A stretch of DNA of 64,000 bases from the NCBI RefSeq assembly GCF_001767295.1, contig NZ_CP014944.1, forward strand, positions 558,001 through 622,000, in the 5' to 3' direction. Positions 54,616-63,459 of this stretch are shown here, piece by piece. The number at the start of each line of letters is the position of its first letter. Position 1 is the first letter of the stretch. The notes under the pieces are model-generated. The model was not told where the DNA came from and searched no databases. It saw only the letters and a list, made by a program, of their open reading frames with translations. The stretch comes from Colwellia sp. PAMC 20917. Its GTDB lineage: Bacteria > Pseudomonadota > Gammaproteobacteria > Enterobacterales > Alteromonadaceae. The translations under genes and the position numbers were made by a program.

Positions 54616-54618
54616 CTT

Positions 54619-55929
54619 ATGACTATTACTAATAAAACAATAAATAATAGAACGACATTAGCATACGCCCAAGCACTAGATCTTAATGATCCGTTAGCAA
54701 AAATGCGTGAGCAGTTTGCTATTCCCAAACAAGCGAATGGAGAAGATGAGTATTATTTTACGGGTAACTCTCTAGGCTTACAGCCAAAACTTGCTCGCGA
54801 ATATGTTATTGAACTACTCGACTCTTGGGGACAAAGAGGCGTAAAAGGACATTTTGAAGGGGAGCACCCGTGGCTGCCCTACCACGAGTTTTTAACCAAG
54901 CAATCAGCATTATTAGTGGGGGGGAAAAATGAAGAAGTGGTGATGATGAATTCATTAACCACAAACTTACATTTAATGATGGTGAGTTTTTATCAACCCC
55001 AAGGTAAACGTACTAAAATACTGATTGAAGATCATGCGTTCCCTTCTGATCATTACGCCGTGGAATCTCAACTAAAACATCACAAACAAGATGTTGATAA
55101 GAATATGCTGCTGTGGACACCAAGAGCAGGCGAAGAATTATTAAACACTGATGATTTATATCAAATTATTGAACAACAAGGCGATGAAATAGCCCTGATA
55201 TTATTGCCCGGTGTTCAGTACTACACTGGTCAAGTGCTGGATATGAAAACCATCACTGAAAAAGCGCACGCGAAAGGTATCATGGTGGGTTTTGATTTAG
55301 CCCACGCCGTTGGCAACATCGAAATGGAACTGCATAACTGGCAAGTCGACTTTGCATGTTGGTGCAGTTACAAATATTTAAACAGTGGTGCGGGCTCTGT
55401 TGCTGGTTGTTTTGTTCATGAAACGCATAGCGCTAATTCAAACAGTGAAACGCAAGTGAACCGCTTTGCGGGTTGGTGGGGACACGACAAGTCAACCCGA
55501 TTTAAAATGGAAAACAATTTTAAGCCTATTGCTACAGCTGAAGGCTGGCAATTATCCAACCCTCCCGTATTATCATTAGCGGCTATTCGAGGGGCACTTG
55601 ATACCATAAAAATGGCAGGCGGGATCAGTGAGCTTCGCAAAAAATCAGTCAAGCTTACCCAATATATGACCGAATTAATAGCCAGTGAACTCGGCGATAA
55701 AATTCGTATTATCACCCCCAGTAATCAAGCTGAACGCGGTTGTCAGTTATCGTTAATGATTAATGTCAAAGGCCTTGACGGTAAAGCTATGTTTAACGCG
55801 TTAGAAGAAAATGGCGTAACCACAGATTGGCGTGAACCCAATGTTATTCGAGTGGCTCCCGTCCCTCTTTACAATCAATTCCAAGATATTTATCACTTTG
55901 TCCGACTTTTAAAGGAGTGTTTACAATGA
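54619..55929 (+). CDS. kynU: kynureninase
   Basis: 436 residues, aminotransferase-fold PLP enzyme. YYFTGNSLGLQPKLAREYV is the N-terminal signature, FDLAHAVGNIEMELHNWQVD holds the PLP-binding Asp, and CWCSYKYLNSGAGSVAGCF the Schiff-base Lys. It cleaves 3-hydroxykynurenine to 3-hydroxyanthranilate and alanine. Gap to the formamidase is 3 bases. Its TGA overlaps the KMO start (ATGA). Confidence 0.96.
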   Translation: MTITNKTINNRTTLAYAQALDLNDPLAKMREQFAIPKQANGEDEYYFTGNSLGLQPKLAREYVIELLDSWGQRGVKGHFEGEHPWLPYHEFLTKQSALLVGGKNEEVVMMNSLTTNLHLMMVSFYQPQGKRTKILIEDHAFPSDHYAVESQLKHHKQDVDKNMLLWTPRAGEELLNTDDLYQIIEQQGDEIALILLPGVQYYTGQVLDMKTITEKAHAKGIMVGFDLAHAVGNIEMELHNWQVDFACWCSYKYLNSGAGSVAGCFVHETHSANSNSETQVNRFAGWWGHDKSTRFKMENNFKPIATAEGWQLSNPPVLSLAAIRGALDTIKMAGGISELRKKSVKLTQYMTELIASELGDKIRIITPSNQAERGCQLSLMINVKGLDGKAMFNALEENGVTTDWREPNVIRVAPVPLYNQFQDIYHFVRLLKECLQ

Positions 55930-57362
55930 GCGTAAATGTTATATCTAAACCTGCCAATGAAACTAACATCACAGTAGCTGGAGCTGGTCCTATTGGCGCA
56001 TTGCTTGCAATAATACTCGCTCGAAAAGGCTATAATATTAATTTATTTGAATCTCGCCCAGATTCTCGCCAGCATGATATATACCAAGGAAAATCGATTA
56101 ACATTGCCCTCTCAGACCGTGGTTGGTTAGCACTTGAAGCGGTTGGTATTGCTGAACAAGTCCGTAAAGAAGCGCTCCCTATGAAAAAACGTGTCATGCA
56201 TGGGGTTGATGGAACAATAACAGAGCAAGCTTATGGAAAAGACGACCAAGCTATTTGGTCGGTATCACGCGCGGGCATTAATGAACAATTACTTAATTTG
56301 GCAGAAAAAGAAGCAAACGTAGCGTTGCACTTTGAAAAAAGACTTACCCATGTTGACTTTACTACGGGTTGTTCATCTTTCAGCTTTGATGTGGCACAAA
56401 GTAAAGGTCATGTCGAAATTGACGCCGATTATATTTTTGGCGCCGACGGTGCTTTTTCAAAAGTGCGCCGTCTTGCCCAAGAAACGCCACGCTTTAGCTA
56501 TAGCCAATCTTTCATGCCTCAGTCTTATATCGAATTAACGATCCCAGCAAACGAAAACGAAACAGGCGATGCGCGTTTTAAAATGGAAAAAGAAGCCCTG
56601 CATATTTGGCCAAGAAAAGATTTTATGCTGATCGCTCTGCCCAACCCTGATGGTTCGTTCACTTGTACATTGTTTATGAATTATGAAAGTAAACATGACG
56701 GAGCGCATTCATTTTGCAACTTAACAGAAAGAAGTCATATAGTTAAGTTTTTCAACGATAATTTTGCCGATGCAATGCCCATACTAGCAGACCCCATCGA
56801 CGACTTTATGTCCAAGAAAGCTAGCCCACTATTTTTAGTTAAAGTGGACCCTTGGGTGATCAATAACAAAGTCGCATTAATTGGTGATGCTGCTCATGCA
56901 ATGGTGCCTTATTACGGTCAAGGCATGAACTGTGGCTTTGAAGATTGCCGAGAGCTTGGTGAAATTATTGATCAATATAAAGGTCAATGGTGTGATATTT
57001 TTCCTGCTTATCAAAAACAGCGAAAAATAAATGCTGATGCTATTACTGAATTAGCTCAGCGCAATTTTGTTGAAATGAGTGAGCTCTCTGGTGACAGTAA
57101 TTTTCTTTTGCAGAAAAAAATTGAAGCTAAATTTCATCAACTTCATCCTGAACTTTGGGTGCCACTTTATTCTATGGTGACCTTTTGCCCACACTTGCCT
57201 TATTCGCAAGCATTAGCAATCGGTGATCAGCAAAAATTAATTATGGCTGAAATAATGCAAATTCCTGACATAGAAAGCTGTTGGCAAGACGATTTTGTTT
57301 ACGAAAAACTGCTACAACTCGTTCAAAAACAAACTAAAAATAAGGATAATCTTGATGTCTAA
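55926..57362 (+). CDS. kmo: kynurenine 3-monooxygenase
   Basis: 478 residues from ATG 55926 (AAAGGAG nine bases upstream; overlaps the kynU stop). FAD-monooxygenase motifs: ITVAGAGPIGALLAIILARK (dinucleotide fold), FGADGAFSKVRR (DG motif) and LIGDAAHAMVPYYGQGMNCG with FEDC (GD motif). It hydroxylates kynurenine to 3-hydroxykynurenine with NADPH and O2. Normal length. A C-terminal hydrophobic helix, as in the eukaryotic membrane-bound form, is not evident. It overlaps the TDO start by 8 bases. Confidence 0.96.
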   Translation: MSVNVISKPANETNITVAGAGPIGALLAIILARKGYNINLFESRPDSRQHDIYQGKSINIALSDRGWLALEAVGIAEQVRKEALPMKKRVMHGVDGTITEQAYGKDDQAIWSVSRAGINEQLLNLAEKEANVALHFEKRLTHVDFTTGCSSFSFDVAQSKGHVEIDADYIFGADGAFSKVRRLAQETPRFSYSQSFMPQSYIELTIPANENETGDARFKMEKEALHIWPRKDFMLIALPNPDGSFTCTLFMNYESKHDGAHSFCNLTERSHIVKFFNDNFADAMPILADPIDDFMSKKASPLFLVKVDPWVINNKVALIGDAAHAMVPYYGQGMNCGFEDCRELGEIIDQYKGQWCDIFPAYQKQRKINADAITELAQRNFVEMSELSGDSNFLLQKKIEAKFHQLHPELWVPLYSMVTFCPHLPYSQALAIGDQQKLIMAEIMQIPDIESCWQDDFVYEKLLQLVQKQTKNKDNLDV

Positions 57363-58218
57363 TTCTGGCTGTCCTTTTAATGGTGATGCAAACAAACGTG
57401 AAGTAGAAGACAATATTCATACCGACTTTAACGATGATATGTCCTATGGTGATTACTTGCAGCTTGATAAAATATTATCGGCTCAGCAACCATTATCGAA
57501 AGAACATGATGAGATGTTGTTTATTGTTATTCATCAAAGCAGCGAACTCTGGCTTAAACTTGCTGGCCATGAATTAACGAAAGCCATGGAGTGTTTACGC
57601 GCAGATGATTTTGGTCCCGCCTTTAAAGTTATCGCGCGGGTAAAACAAATATTCATTCAGTTGACTCAGTCATGGAATATTTTATCGACGCTTACCCCCG
57701 TTGATTACTTAAAGTTTCGTGATGACTTAGGACGATCCTCTGGGTTTCAGTCACTCGGATATCGAAAGCTTGAGTTTCTCTTAGGCAATAAAAACAGTGA
57801 TATGCTTAACGTCCATAAAAATAATAGTCAAGCCTATCAAGAGTTAGCATTATTACTCAATAGCCCCAGCTTATACGACGAAGTGATTGCCGCATTAGTA
57901 AAAGCAGGTTTTAACATTGATGACTGTGTGCTTAATCGTGATGTTAGCCAAGCCTATCAGAGTAATGAGAGTGTGGTAAAAGCATGGCTAATGGTCTATC
58001 AGCAACCCGAGAAATTTTTTGAGTTATATGAGCTAGCAGAAAAGCTTGTCGACATCGAAGACTCTTTTCAACAATGGCGCTTTAAACACATGTATACCGT
58101 GCAACGGATAATTGGTTATAAGGCAGGAACCGGTGGCTCTTCTGGGGTAAGTTTTTTGAAGAAAGCGCTAGATGTTAGCTTTTTCCCTGAGTTATTTGAA
58201 GTCAGAACACATTTATAG
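57355..58218 (+). CDS. kynA: tryptophan 2,3-dioxygenase
   Basis: 287 residues from ATG 57355 (AAGGA 9 bases upstream; overlaps the KMO end by 8 bases). The haem-enzyme signature is complete: SYGDYLQLDKILSAQQPLS, DEMLFIVIHQSSELWLKLAG with the distal-site HQSSELW, QWRFKHMYTVQRIIGYKAG with the haem-ligand His, and GTGGSSGVSFLKK. It opens the indole ring of L-tryptophan to N-formylkynurenine, the first step of the pathway, yet it is the last gene of the cluster. Confidence 0.97.
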   Translation: MSNSGCPFNGDANKREVEDNIHTDFNDDMSYGDYLQLDKILSAQQPLSKEHDEMLFIVIHQSSELWLKLAGHELTKAMECLRADDFGPAFKVIARVKQIFIQLTQSWNILSTLTPVDYLKFRDDLGRSSGFQSLGYRKLEFLLGNKNSDMLNVHKNNSQAYQELALLLNSPSLYDEVIAALVKAGFNIDDCVLNRDVSQAYQSNESVVKAWLMVYQQPEKFFELYELAEKLVDIEDSFQQWRFKHMYTVQRIIGYKAGTGGSSGVSFLKKALDVSFFPELFEVRTHL

Positions 58219-58320
58219 CGATTCTTATATTGTCATTTCAAGTCAACAGTTTACGAATTATGTTTTTGATTGATTTGGGATATTTACAATAAAGCACTCG
58301 AGTAAGTACCGCATAAATAA

Positions 58321-58351
58321 AAACGCACTCAACAATAGAGTGCGGTTATTT
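58321..58351. terminator. bidirectional terminator after the kyn cluster
   Basis: AAACGCACTC-AACAATA-GAGTGCGGTT followed by ATTTT, and preceded by an A-rich stretch for the leftward gene. It serves both TDO and the convergent M28 peptidase. Confidence 0.85.
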
Positions 58352-58360
58352 TCAATCAGA

Positions 58361-60046
58361 TTAATTTTTTACTGAGTTTATCTCTAAGTTTTTATTACCT
58401 TCTTTATCACGGTTTTTACGTGCTTTGTCAGCTTTCAACTTCATCTGCTGCTTTTGCAAATTAGAAATATCTCTTGGCATCGGCTTACGAGGCATGCGTT
58501 CGTCAGCCATGGCCGCTTTATATAAAAAACCAGCAAGAATAACAGAAGCTTGTTTTAGATCAGCTTCTACGACATGGTCAATCGAATCGATATGGGTATG
58601 ATGCAAACGAGAGCCATAATCTAACTTGTCTTGAATAAATTGAAAACCGGGTAACCCTACATCATCAAAAGACTCGTGATCAGTGCCCCCCGTACTTTGA
58701 TTAGTAATAGTACCGGTACTTAAATCTGAATAAGGGCTGAACCAGTTACCGAATATTGATTTTGCAGCTACATTACCTTCAGTATAAATACCTCTGAAAC
58801 GTCCACTTCCATTATCCATATTAAAGTATACCGAAAACTTATCATGATCAGCTTTCGTTTCAATCGGCCAACCTTGATCTTTCCATAAATAACTGGGCAA
58901 TGCCTGCTCATTCTTATTAGTAGGTTTAGGACGAGTCGCAAAGTGTTCATCTACATAAGCGGCCGACCCAAATAACCCTTGTTCTTCACCCGACCATAAA
59001 CCAATACGTATGGTACGTTTAGGTTTAAAGTTTAATGCTTGCAGAATACGAACAGCTTCCATTGATACCGCCACACCCGCGCCGTTATCAACAGCACCAT
59101 CACTGGCATGCCACGAGTCTAAATGGCCACCGACCATAACTATTTCAGGATTTTTATCACTCCCTGGAATTTCTGCAATGGTATTGTAAGCATTTCGGTC
59201 GTTATCATGAAAACGCGCATCGATATTGAGCGATAATTTAGGTGTTTTACCATTATCTATCATTCGAGATAATAGGTTGTAATGTTCGGCTTCTATAATA
59301 AGTGCCGGTACTGGAAAGGTTTTACCGACACGATGGTCACTACCAAAAACGTTAATTAAGCCACCTTGACGCCAGCTACGATATATAACACCAGCAACTT
59401 GCTCTTCTTTTAAGAAATTACTGAGCGTGGCTTGAAAATTATAACGCTGCATTGCGCCATCTCTTCGGTCAGCAGTTACCCATGGAGAGTGACTTGGCGC
59501 TCGCATTACATCAAATTCTGTCAATGTAGAAAGCTCTCCGGAGTCATAGCGTTGAAAGACACTGTTCTCAGGCGCTTCAATATTTTTACCAGCGCCCATC
59601 ATAATGATCTTACCTTTTAGCTTACCTTTATATTGTGCTAAGTCGGTTATTGAAGCCGCATCAAAGATAACAACATCCCCTGTTACTTCTCCTTCAGTGC
59701 CCGGTGTCCAAGCAACAGGAATACCGTGTAAAGAAACTTCACGCGGACTCAATAGGTCAATGGAAGCAGAGTCATGTGACCAGCCTCGCCCGAACTCAAA
59801 AGGGTCTAAATAAGCATTTTTTAATCCCCACCCCTTTAACTTCTCTAAAGTCCAATTATTAGCTTTCTTCATCTGAGGAGAGCCAGATAAACGAGGGCCT
59901 ATTTCATCGGTTAATTGCTCCAATGTGTGCATAACTTCAGAATTATAAAAACCTTCTGCTCTTATTTTATTCGCCATATCTAAGTCATCACTTGCATAAG
60001 CAGTCGATAAAGAAAGGCATAATAACGATAACCCAAATTTTTTCAT
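58361..60046 (-). CDS. secreted M28-family metallopeptidase with PA domain
   Basis: 561 residues. Signal peptide (FGLSLLCLSLSTAYA-SD). A PA-type insert (~115-250; KGKIIMMGAGKN) precedes the M28 zinc-peptidase core: MVGGHLDSWHASDGAVDNGA (His and Asp metal ligands), LWSGEEQGLFGSAAYV (EE base), NMDNGSGRFRGIY and TGGTDHESFDDVGLPGF, HHTHIDSIDHV at the end (His ligand). It removes amino acids or dipeptides from peptides in the periplasm or outside. A lysine-rich tail (QKQQMKLKADKARKNRDK) is extra. AGGAAA precedes the ATG. It converges with the kyn cluster. Confidence 0.93.
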   Translation of the reverse strand: MKKFGLSLLCLSLSTAYASDDLDMANKIRAEGFYNSEVMHTLEQLTDEIGPRLSGSPQMKKANNWTLEKLKGWGLKNAYLDPFEFGRGWSHDSASIDLLSPREVSLHGIPVAWTPGTEGEVTGDVVIFDAASITDLAQYKGKLKGKIIMMGAGKNIEAPENSVFQRYDSGELSTLTEFDVMRAPSHSPWVTADRRDGAMQRYNFQATLSNFLKEEQVAGVIYRSWRQGGLINVFGSDHRVGKTFPVPALIIEAEHYNLLSRMIDNGKTPKLSLNIDARFHDNDRNAYNTIAEIPGSDKNPEIVMVGGHLDSWHASDGAVDNGAGVAVSMEAVRILQALNFKPKRTIRIGLWSGEEQGLFGSAAYVDEHFATRPKPTNKNEQALPSYLWKDQGWPIETKADHDKFSVYFNMDNGSGRFRGIYTEGNVAAKSIFGNWFSPYSDLSTGTITNQSTGGTDHESFDDVGLPGFQFIQDKLDYGSRLHHTHIDSIDHVVEADLKQASVILAGFLYKAAMADERMPRKPMPRDISNLQKQQMKLKADKARKNRDKEGNKNLEINSVKN

Positions 60047-60431
60047 GATTGTTTCCTAATTATTATATTTTTTGTCAGCATTAATTTAGTACAAAAAATA
60101 ATAATAAAAAAGACAGATAAGATGAACTCCACCGAATAAGAGACCGTTGGTTTTAACTGAGAAGCAGCAGGTAATAATAAGGTTAATAGCAGCGTAGCTT
60201 TTATGTTCACCTTACATTAACGACTTTAATTTAAAAAATTAACAAATTATCTGATTAGCTTAATTTTGCAAAAAATAACATAACAACTTCCTATAAAGTA
60301 AACTATGTTAAAACGTATAAAAATAGTTACTTTCTATTTAGAAATGTGTAAATTTCGGCTACCCTAACTGGTATCAAAATAACAATAAAGTTTAGTTTAC
60401 CTAAAAAACATCGCACTCTTGGAGAATATTA
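60047..60431. other. divergent intergenic region, M28 peptidase / TonB receptor
   Basis: No gene seen. AT-rich; must hold the promoters for both flanking genes, but I could not choose a convincing pair. Confidence 0.4.
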
Positions 60432-62717
60432 ATGAATTTGTTCAAAAATTCCACTTTGGCTACAGCGGTTAAACTCGCTGTTTTAACATCAACAGTCGGT
60501 TTTTCTGCAGCGACTTTAGCGGAAGAAAATGCTGAAGAAAAAGTTGTTGGTTTAGAAATTATTGAAGTAACCGCACGTAAAAGAGTAGAAAATGTTCAAG
60601 AAGTCCCTGTAGCTATTAGTGCGCTCCAAGGTGAAAAACTGAATGTGTTAAGTTCTGCCGCTATGGACATTCGTTTTTTAAATGCCCGCGTGCCGAGTCT
60701 TACTGTTGAATCTTCTTTTGGTCGTACTTTTCCACGCTTTTATATGCGTGGTTTAGGTAATTCTGATTTTGATTTAAACGCATCACAGCCCGTTTCTTTA
60801 GTCGTTGATGAAGTTGTTCAAGAAAACCCAATTTTGAAAGGTTTTCCCGTATTTGATGTTGGCCGCGTAGAAGTATTACGTGGTCCACAAGGGACACTAT
60901 TTGGTCGTAACACCCCTGCTGGTTTAATTAAGTTTGAATCAGTAAAACCATCACAAGATTTTGATGGTTTTGGCTCTCTTTCATACGGCACTAATAACAC
61001 TACCGATATGCGTGCGGCTGTTGGTGGTGGGTTAACTGATAAATTATCTGCTCGTGTTTCATTACTTAATCAAACCCGAGATGACTACATAGATAACCAA
61101 GCACCCGGTTTTGAACAAAAAGAAGTTTTAGGCGGCTATAATGACAAAGCGGCTCGTATTCAATTTCTTTATGAAGATGACGCTTTCACCGCATTATTTA
61201 ATTACCACATGCGCGACTTAGATGGCAAGCCAGTTGCTTTCTATGCAAATGCGTTTAAACCTGAAAGTAACGAATTAGTCAGTAATTTTGAAAGAGATAC
61301 TGTTTACCATGATTCGGCATCAAGAGCGACACAACAAGTTGAAACCGAAGGCGGCAGTTTAAAGTTGGAATTTGAATTAGGTCAATATACCCTAACGTCA
61401 ATTTCAGGCTATGAAAGTGCAGAGCTTTATTCCCGTGCCGATGTTGATGGTGGTTATGGCGCAGTTTATGCTGAGCCTTCAGGACCTGGTATTATCGCAC
61501 TTGATTCAGAAACAGCCGATGCTATTCCAGATCACGAGCAACTAACACAAGAAATTCGCTTATCAAGTAACTTTGATGGCCAATTTAATTACCAAGTGGG
61601 CGCTTTTTACTTTAATGAAGATTTAACCATTGAAAGCTTTGCCTTCGATCCTTTATTTAGCAGTGGCGCTCAAACTGGTTACGTTATTCAAGAGCAAGAA
61701 ACCACTGCATGGGCTGTTTTTGGCTCGTTTGATTATGACTATAACGACAAAACCTCAGTAACCTTGGGCTTACGTTATTCTGATGATGACAAAGACTATA
61801 GTAACCAAAGAACGAAGTCTCCATTGGCATGGTTAGGTTTTCCTGATGTAGTATCAGGTGAAGTAAATCCAAGTGATTCACATGTTAGCTGGGATATCAG
61901 TGTTACGCATAAATATACTGATGACATAAACTTATATGCACGTATTGCTGATACCTTCAGAGCGCCAAGTATTCAAGGGCGTTCGTTATTCGCCTTTGGA
62001 AATGGTATTTCTGTTGCCGACTCAGAAACTATTTTATCTTTAGAAACCGGTATTAAATCTGATATTTTAGACGGCTTTGGTCGTATTAATGCCTCGATAT
62101 TTTATTTTACCATGGATGATCAGCAGCTAACGTCTGTTGGTGGTGGTGGCAATACGGCGAGTTTACTTAACGCTGAAGAAACGACCGGTTACGGTTTTGA
62201 AATCGACTCAGAGTTTATGCTAACCGATAATTTTTGGCTAACCGCAAGTGTCAGTTATAATAATACCGAAATCAATGACAGTGACCTAGCCGTTGCTGCT
62301 TGTAAAGCATGTACTATTACCGATAATTTCTACACCGATGATTTCGGCAATAGATTTGCCGAAGTAGACGGTAATAGTTTACCACATGCGCCAGAGTGGA
62401 TTTTTAACTTTACCTTGCGTTATTCTCGTGAAATTGCAGACGGTGAATTCTATGCCTACACGGATTGGTCTTACCGAGATGACATTAGTTTCTTTTTATA
62501 TGAATCAAAAGAATTTAATGGAAAATCATTATTTGAAGGTGGCGCACGTACCGGTTATACCTGGGACGGTGATGATAAAGAGTATGAAGTTGCCTTATTT
62601 GTTCGTAACATAACCGATGAACAAATCGCTATTGGCGCTGTAGACTTTAGTAACAATACCGCTATTGTTAATGAAGAACGCTTTTTTGGTGCAGAATTTA
62701 AAGTTAATTTCTATTAA
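60432..62717 (+). CDS. TonB-dependent outer-membrane receptor
   Basis: 761 residues. Signal peptide (AVLTSTVGFSAATLA-EE), TonB box-like IIEVTARKR, a plug domain (VQEVPVAISALQGEKLN, PRFYMRGLGNSDFDLN, GRVEVLRGPQGTLFGRNTPA) and a 22-strand-type barrel (QFNYQVGAFYFNEDLTIESF, DKTSVTLGLRYSDDDKDYSN) that ends ERFFGAEFKVNFY with the terminal aromatic residue typical of outer-membrane proteins. It imports an unknown ligand across the outer membrane using TonB energy. The gene starts after GGAG. It stands alone; whether it serves the peptidase next door or tryptophan uptake is unknown. Confidence 0.93.
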   Translation: MNLFKNSTLATAVKLAVLTSTVGFSAATLAEENAEEKVVGLEIIEVTARKRVENVQEVPVAISALQGEKLNVLSSAAMDIRFLNARVPSLTVESSFGRTFPRFYMRGLGNSDFDLNASQPVSLVVDEVVQENPILKGFPVFDVGRVEVLRGPQGTLFGRNTPAGLIKFESVKPSQDFDGFGSLSYGTNNTTDMRAAVGGGLTDKLSARVSLLNQTRDDYIDNQAPGFEQKEVLGGYNDKAARIQFLYEDDAFTALFNYHMRDLDGKPVAFYANAFKPESNELVSNFERDTVYHDSASRATQQVETEGGSLKLEFELGQYTLTSISGYESAELYSRADVDGGYGAVYAEPSGPGIIALDSETADAIPDHEQLTQEIRLSSNFDGQFNYQVGAFYFNEDLTIESFAFDPLFSSGAQTGYVIQEQETTAWAVFGSFDYDYNDKTSVTLGLRYSDDDKDYSNQRTKSPLAWLGFPDVVSGEVNPSDSHVSWDISVTHKYTDDINLYARIADTFRAPSIQGRSLFAFGNGISVADSETILSLETGIKSDILDGFGRINASIFYFTMDDQQLTSVGGGGNTASLLNAEETTGYGFEIDSEFMLTDNFWLTASVSYNNTEINDSDLAVAACKACTITDNFYTDDFGNRFAEVDGNSLPHAPEWIFNFTLRYSREIADGEFYAYTDWSYRDDISFFLYESKEFNGKSLFEGGARTGYTWDGDDKEYEVALFVRNITDEQIAIGAVDFSNNTAIVNEERFFGAEFKVNFY

Positions 62718-62741
62718 GCTAAACGGCTAATTTTAATGATA

Positions 62742-62771
62742 AAAGGCGACTATGATTAGTCGCCTTTTTTA
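62742..62771 (+). terminator. intrinsic terminator after TonB receptor
   Basis: AAAAGGCGACTA-TGAT-TAGTCGCCTTTTT with a following T tract, 25 bases after the stop. Confidence 0.92.
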
Positions 62772-62818
62772 TTTTTAATGCCTAAATACAAGGCTCAATA
62801 GCCGTGAAGTTCTGGTCT

Positions 62819-63193
62819 TTAATAAGTGAGTTTAAAAAGTAATTCGGCCAAATCGGGTTGCCACTGAAAATCTGTTAACTTAACGCGATTACCTATAACC
62901 ACCACTTGTTCCTCTTGAAGCAGTGCGCTTTGTTTGGCGAAAAGTTCTCTTTCAACAGCAAATGATATTTTCCCTTGAGAGTTAATAACTCTGTGCCAAG
63001 GAACACTTTTTTCTTTCCAGCCATCATCAGGGATTTTACCTAACGCTTTCCCGACTAACCTCGCTTTACCGGGCAAGCCAGCAAGATCAGCAACCTGTCC
63101 ATAGCAAGCGACCTTGCCATAAGGTATTAACTGCACTGTTTGCCAGATACGAGGGTAATTAACGTTTACCGGGCGCTTATTATTATTTAACAT
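62819..63193 (-). CDS. alkyltransferase-like protein (MGMT/Atl family)
   Basis: 124 residues. The MGMT DNA-binding fold is clear: YPRIWQTVQLIPYGKVACYG, then VADLAGLPGKARLVGKALG. The active-site PCHR of true methyltransferases is replaced by VPWHRVINSQGKIS (Trp for Cys), the hallmark of alkyltransferase-like proteins. These bind O6-alkylguanine without removing the alkyl group and direct the damage to nucleotide excision repair. Length matches the bacterial Atl/YbaZ group. Single gene. Confidence 0.93.
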   Translation of the reverse strand: MLNNNKRPVNVNYPRIWQTVQLIPYGKVACYGQVADLAGLPGKARLVGKALGKIPDDGWKEKSVPWHRVINSQGKISFAVERELFAKQSALLQEEQVVVIGNRVKLTDFQWQPDLAELLFKLTY

Positions 63194-63383
63194 CGTGGCG
63201 ACTCATCTCATGAAACAGCTTAATTACGGTTGTAAAACACACTAAAAATAATCTTAGCATCTTGCCAACAGACGATAACACGCTACTTAGCAACTTTTAC
63301 TAAAATAAGAAAATTTATCGAACATTGAACAACTTGTCGTTAATTTATCATCCGCCTCAGCCAAATAGACAAATTTTGGCCTA

Positions 63384-63410
63384 TTGAAGTCGATGTTTTT
63401 TGTGTATAAT
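63384..63410 (+). promoter_or_regulatory. sigma-70-like promoter of ABC-F gene
   Basis: TTGAAG (63384-63389), a 15-base spacer, then consensus TATAAT (63405-63410), about 50 bases before the coding start. The -35 is weak, the -10 perfect. Confidence 0.55.
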
Positions 63411-63459
63411 CGCGCGCAATTGACTTACCAGCTTAAATGCACAACCAAGGAATCAGCTT

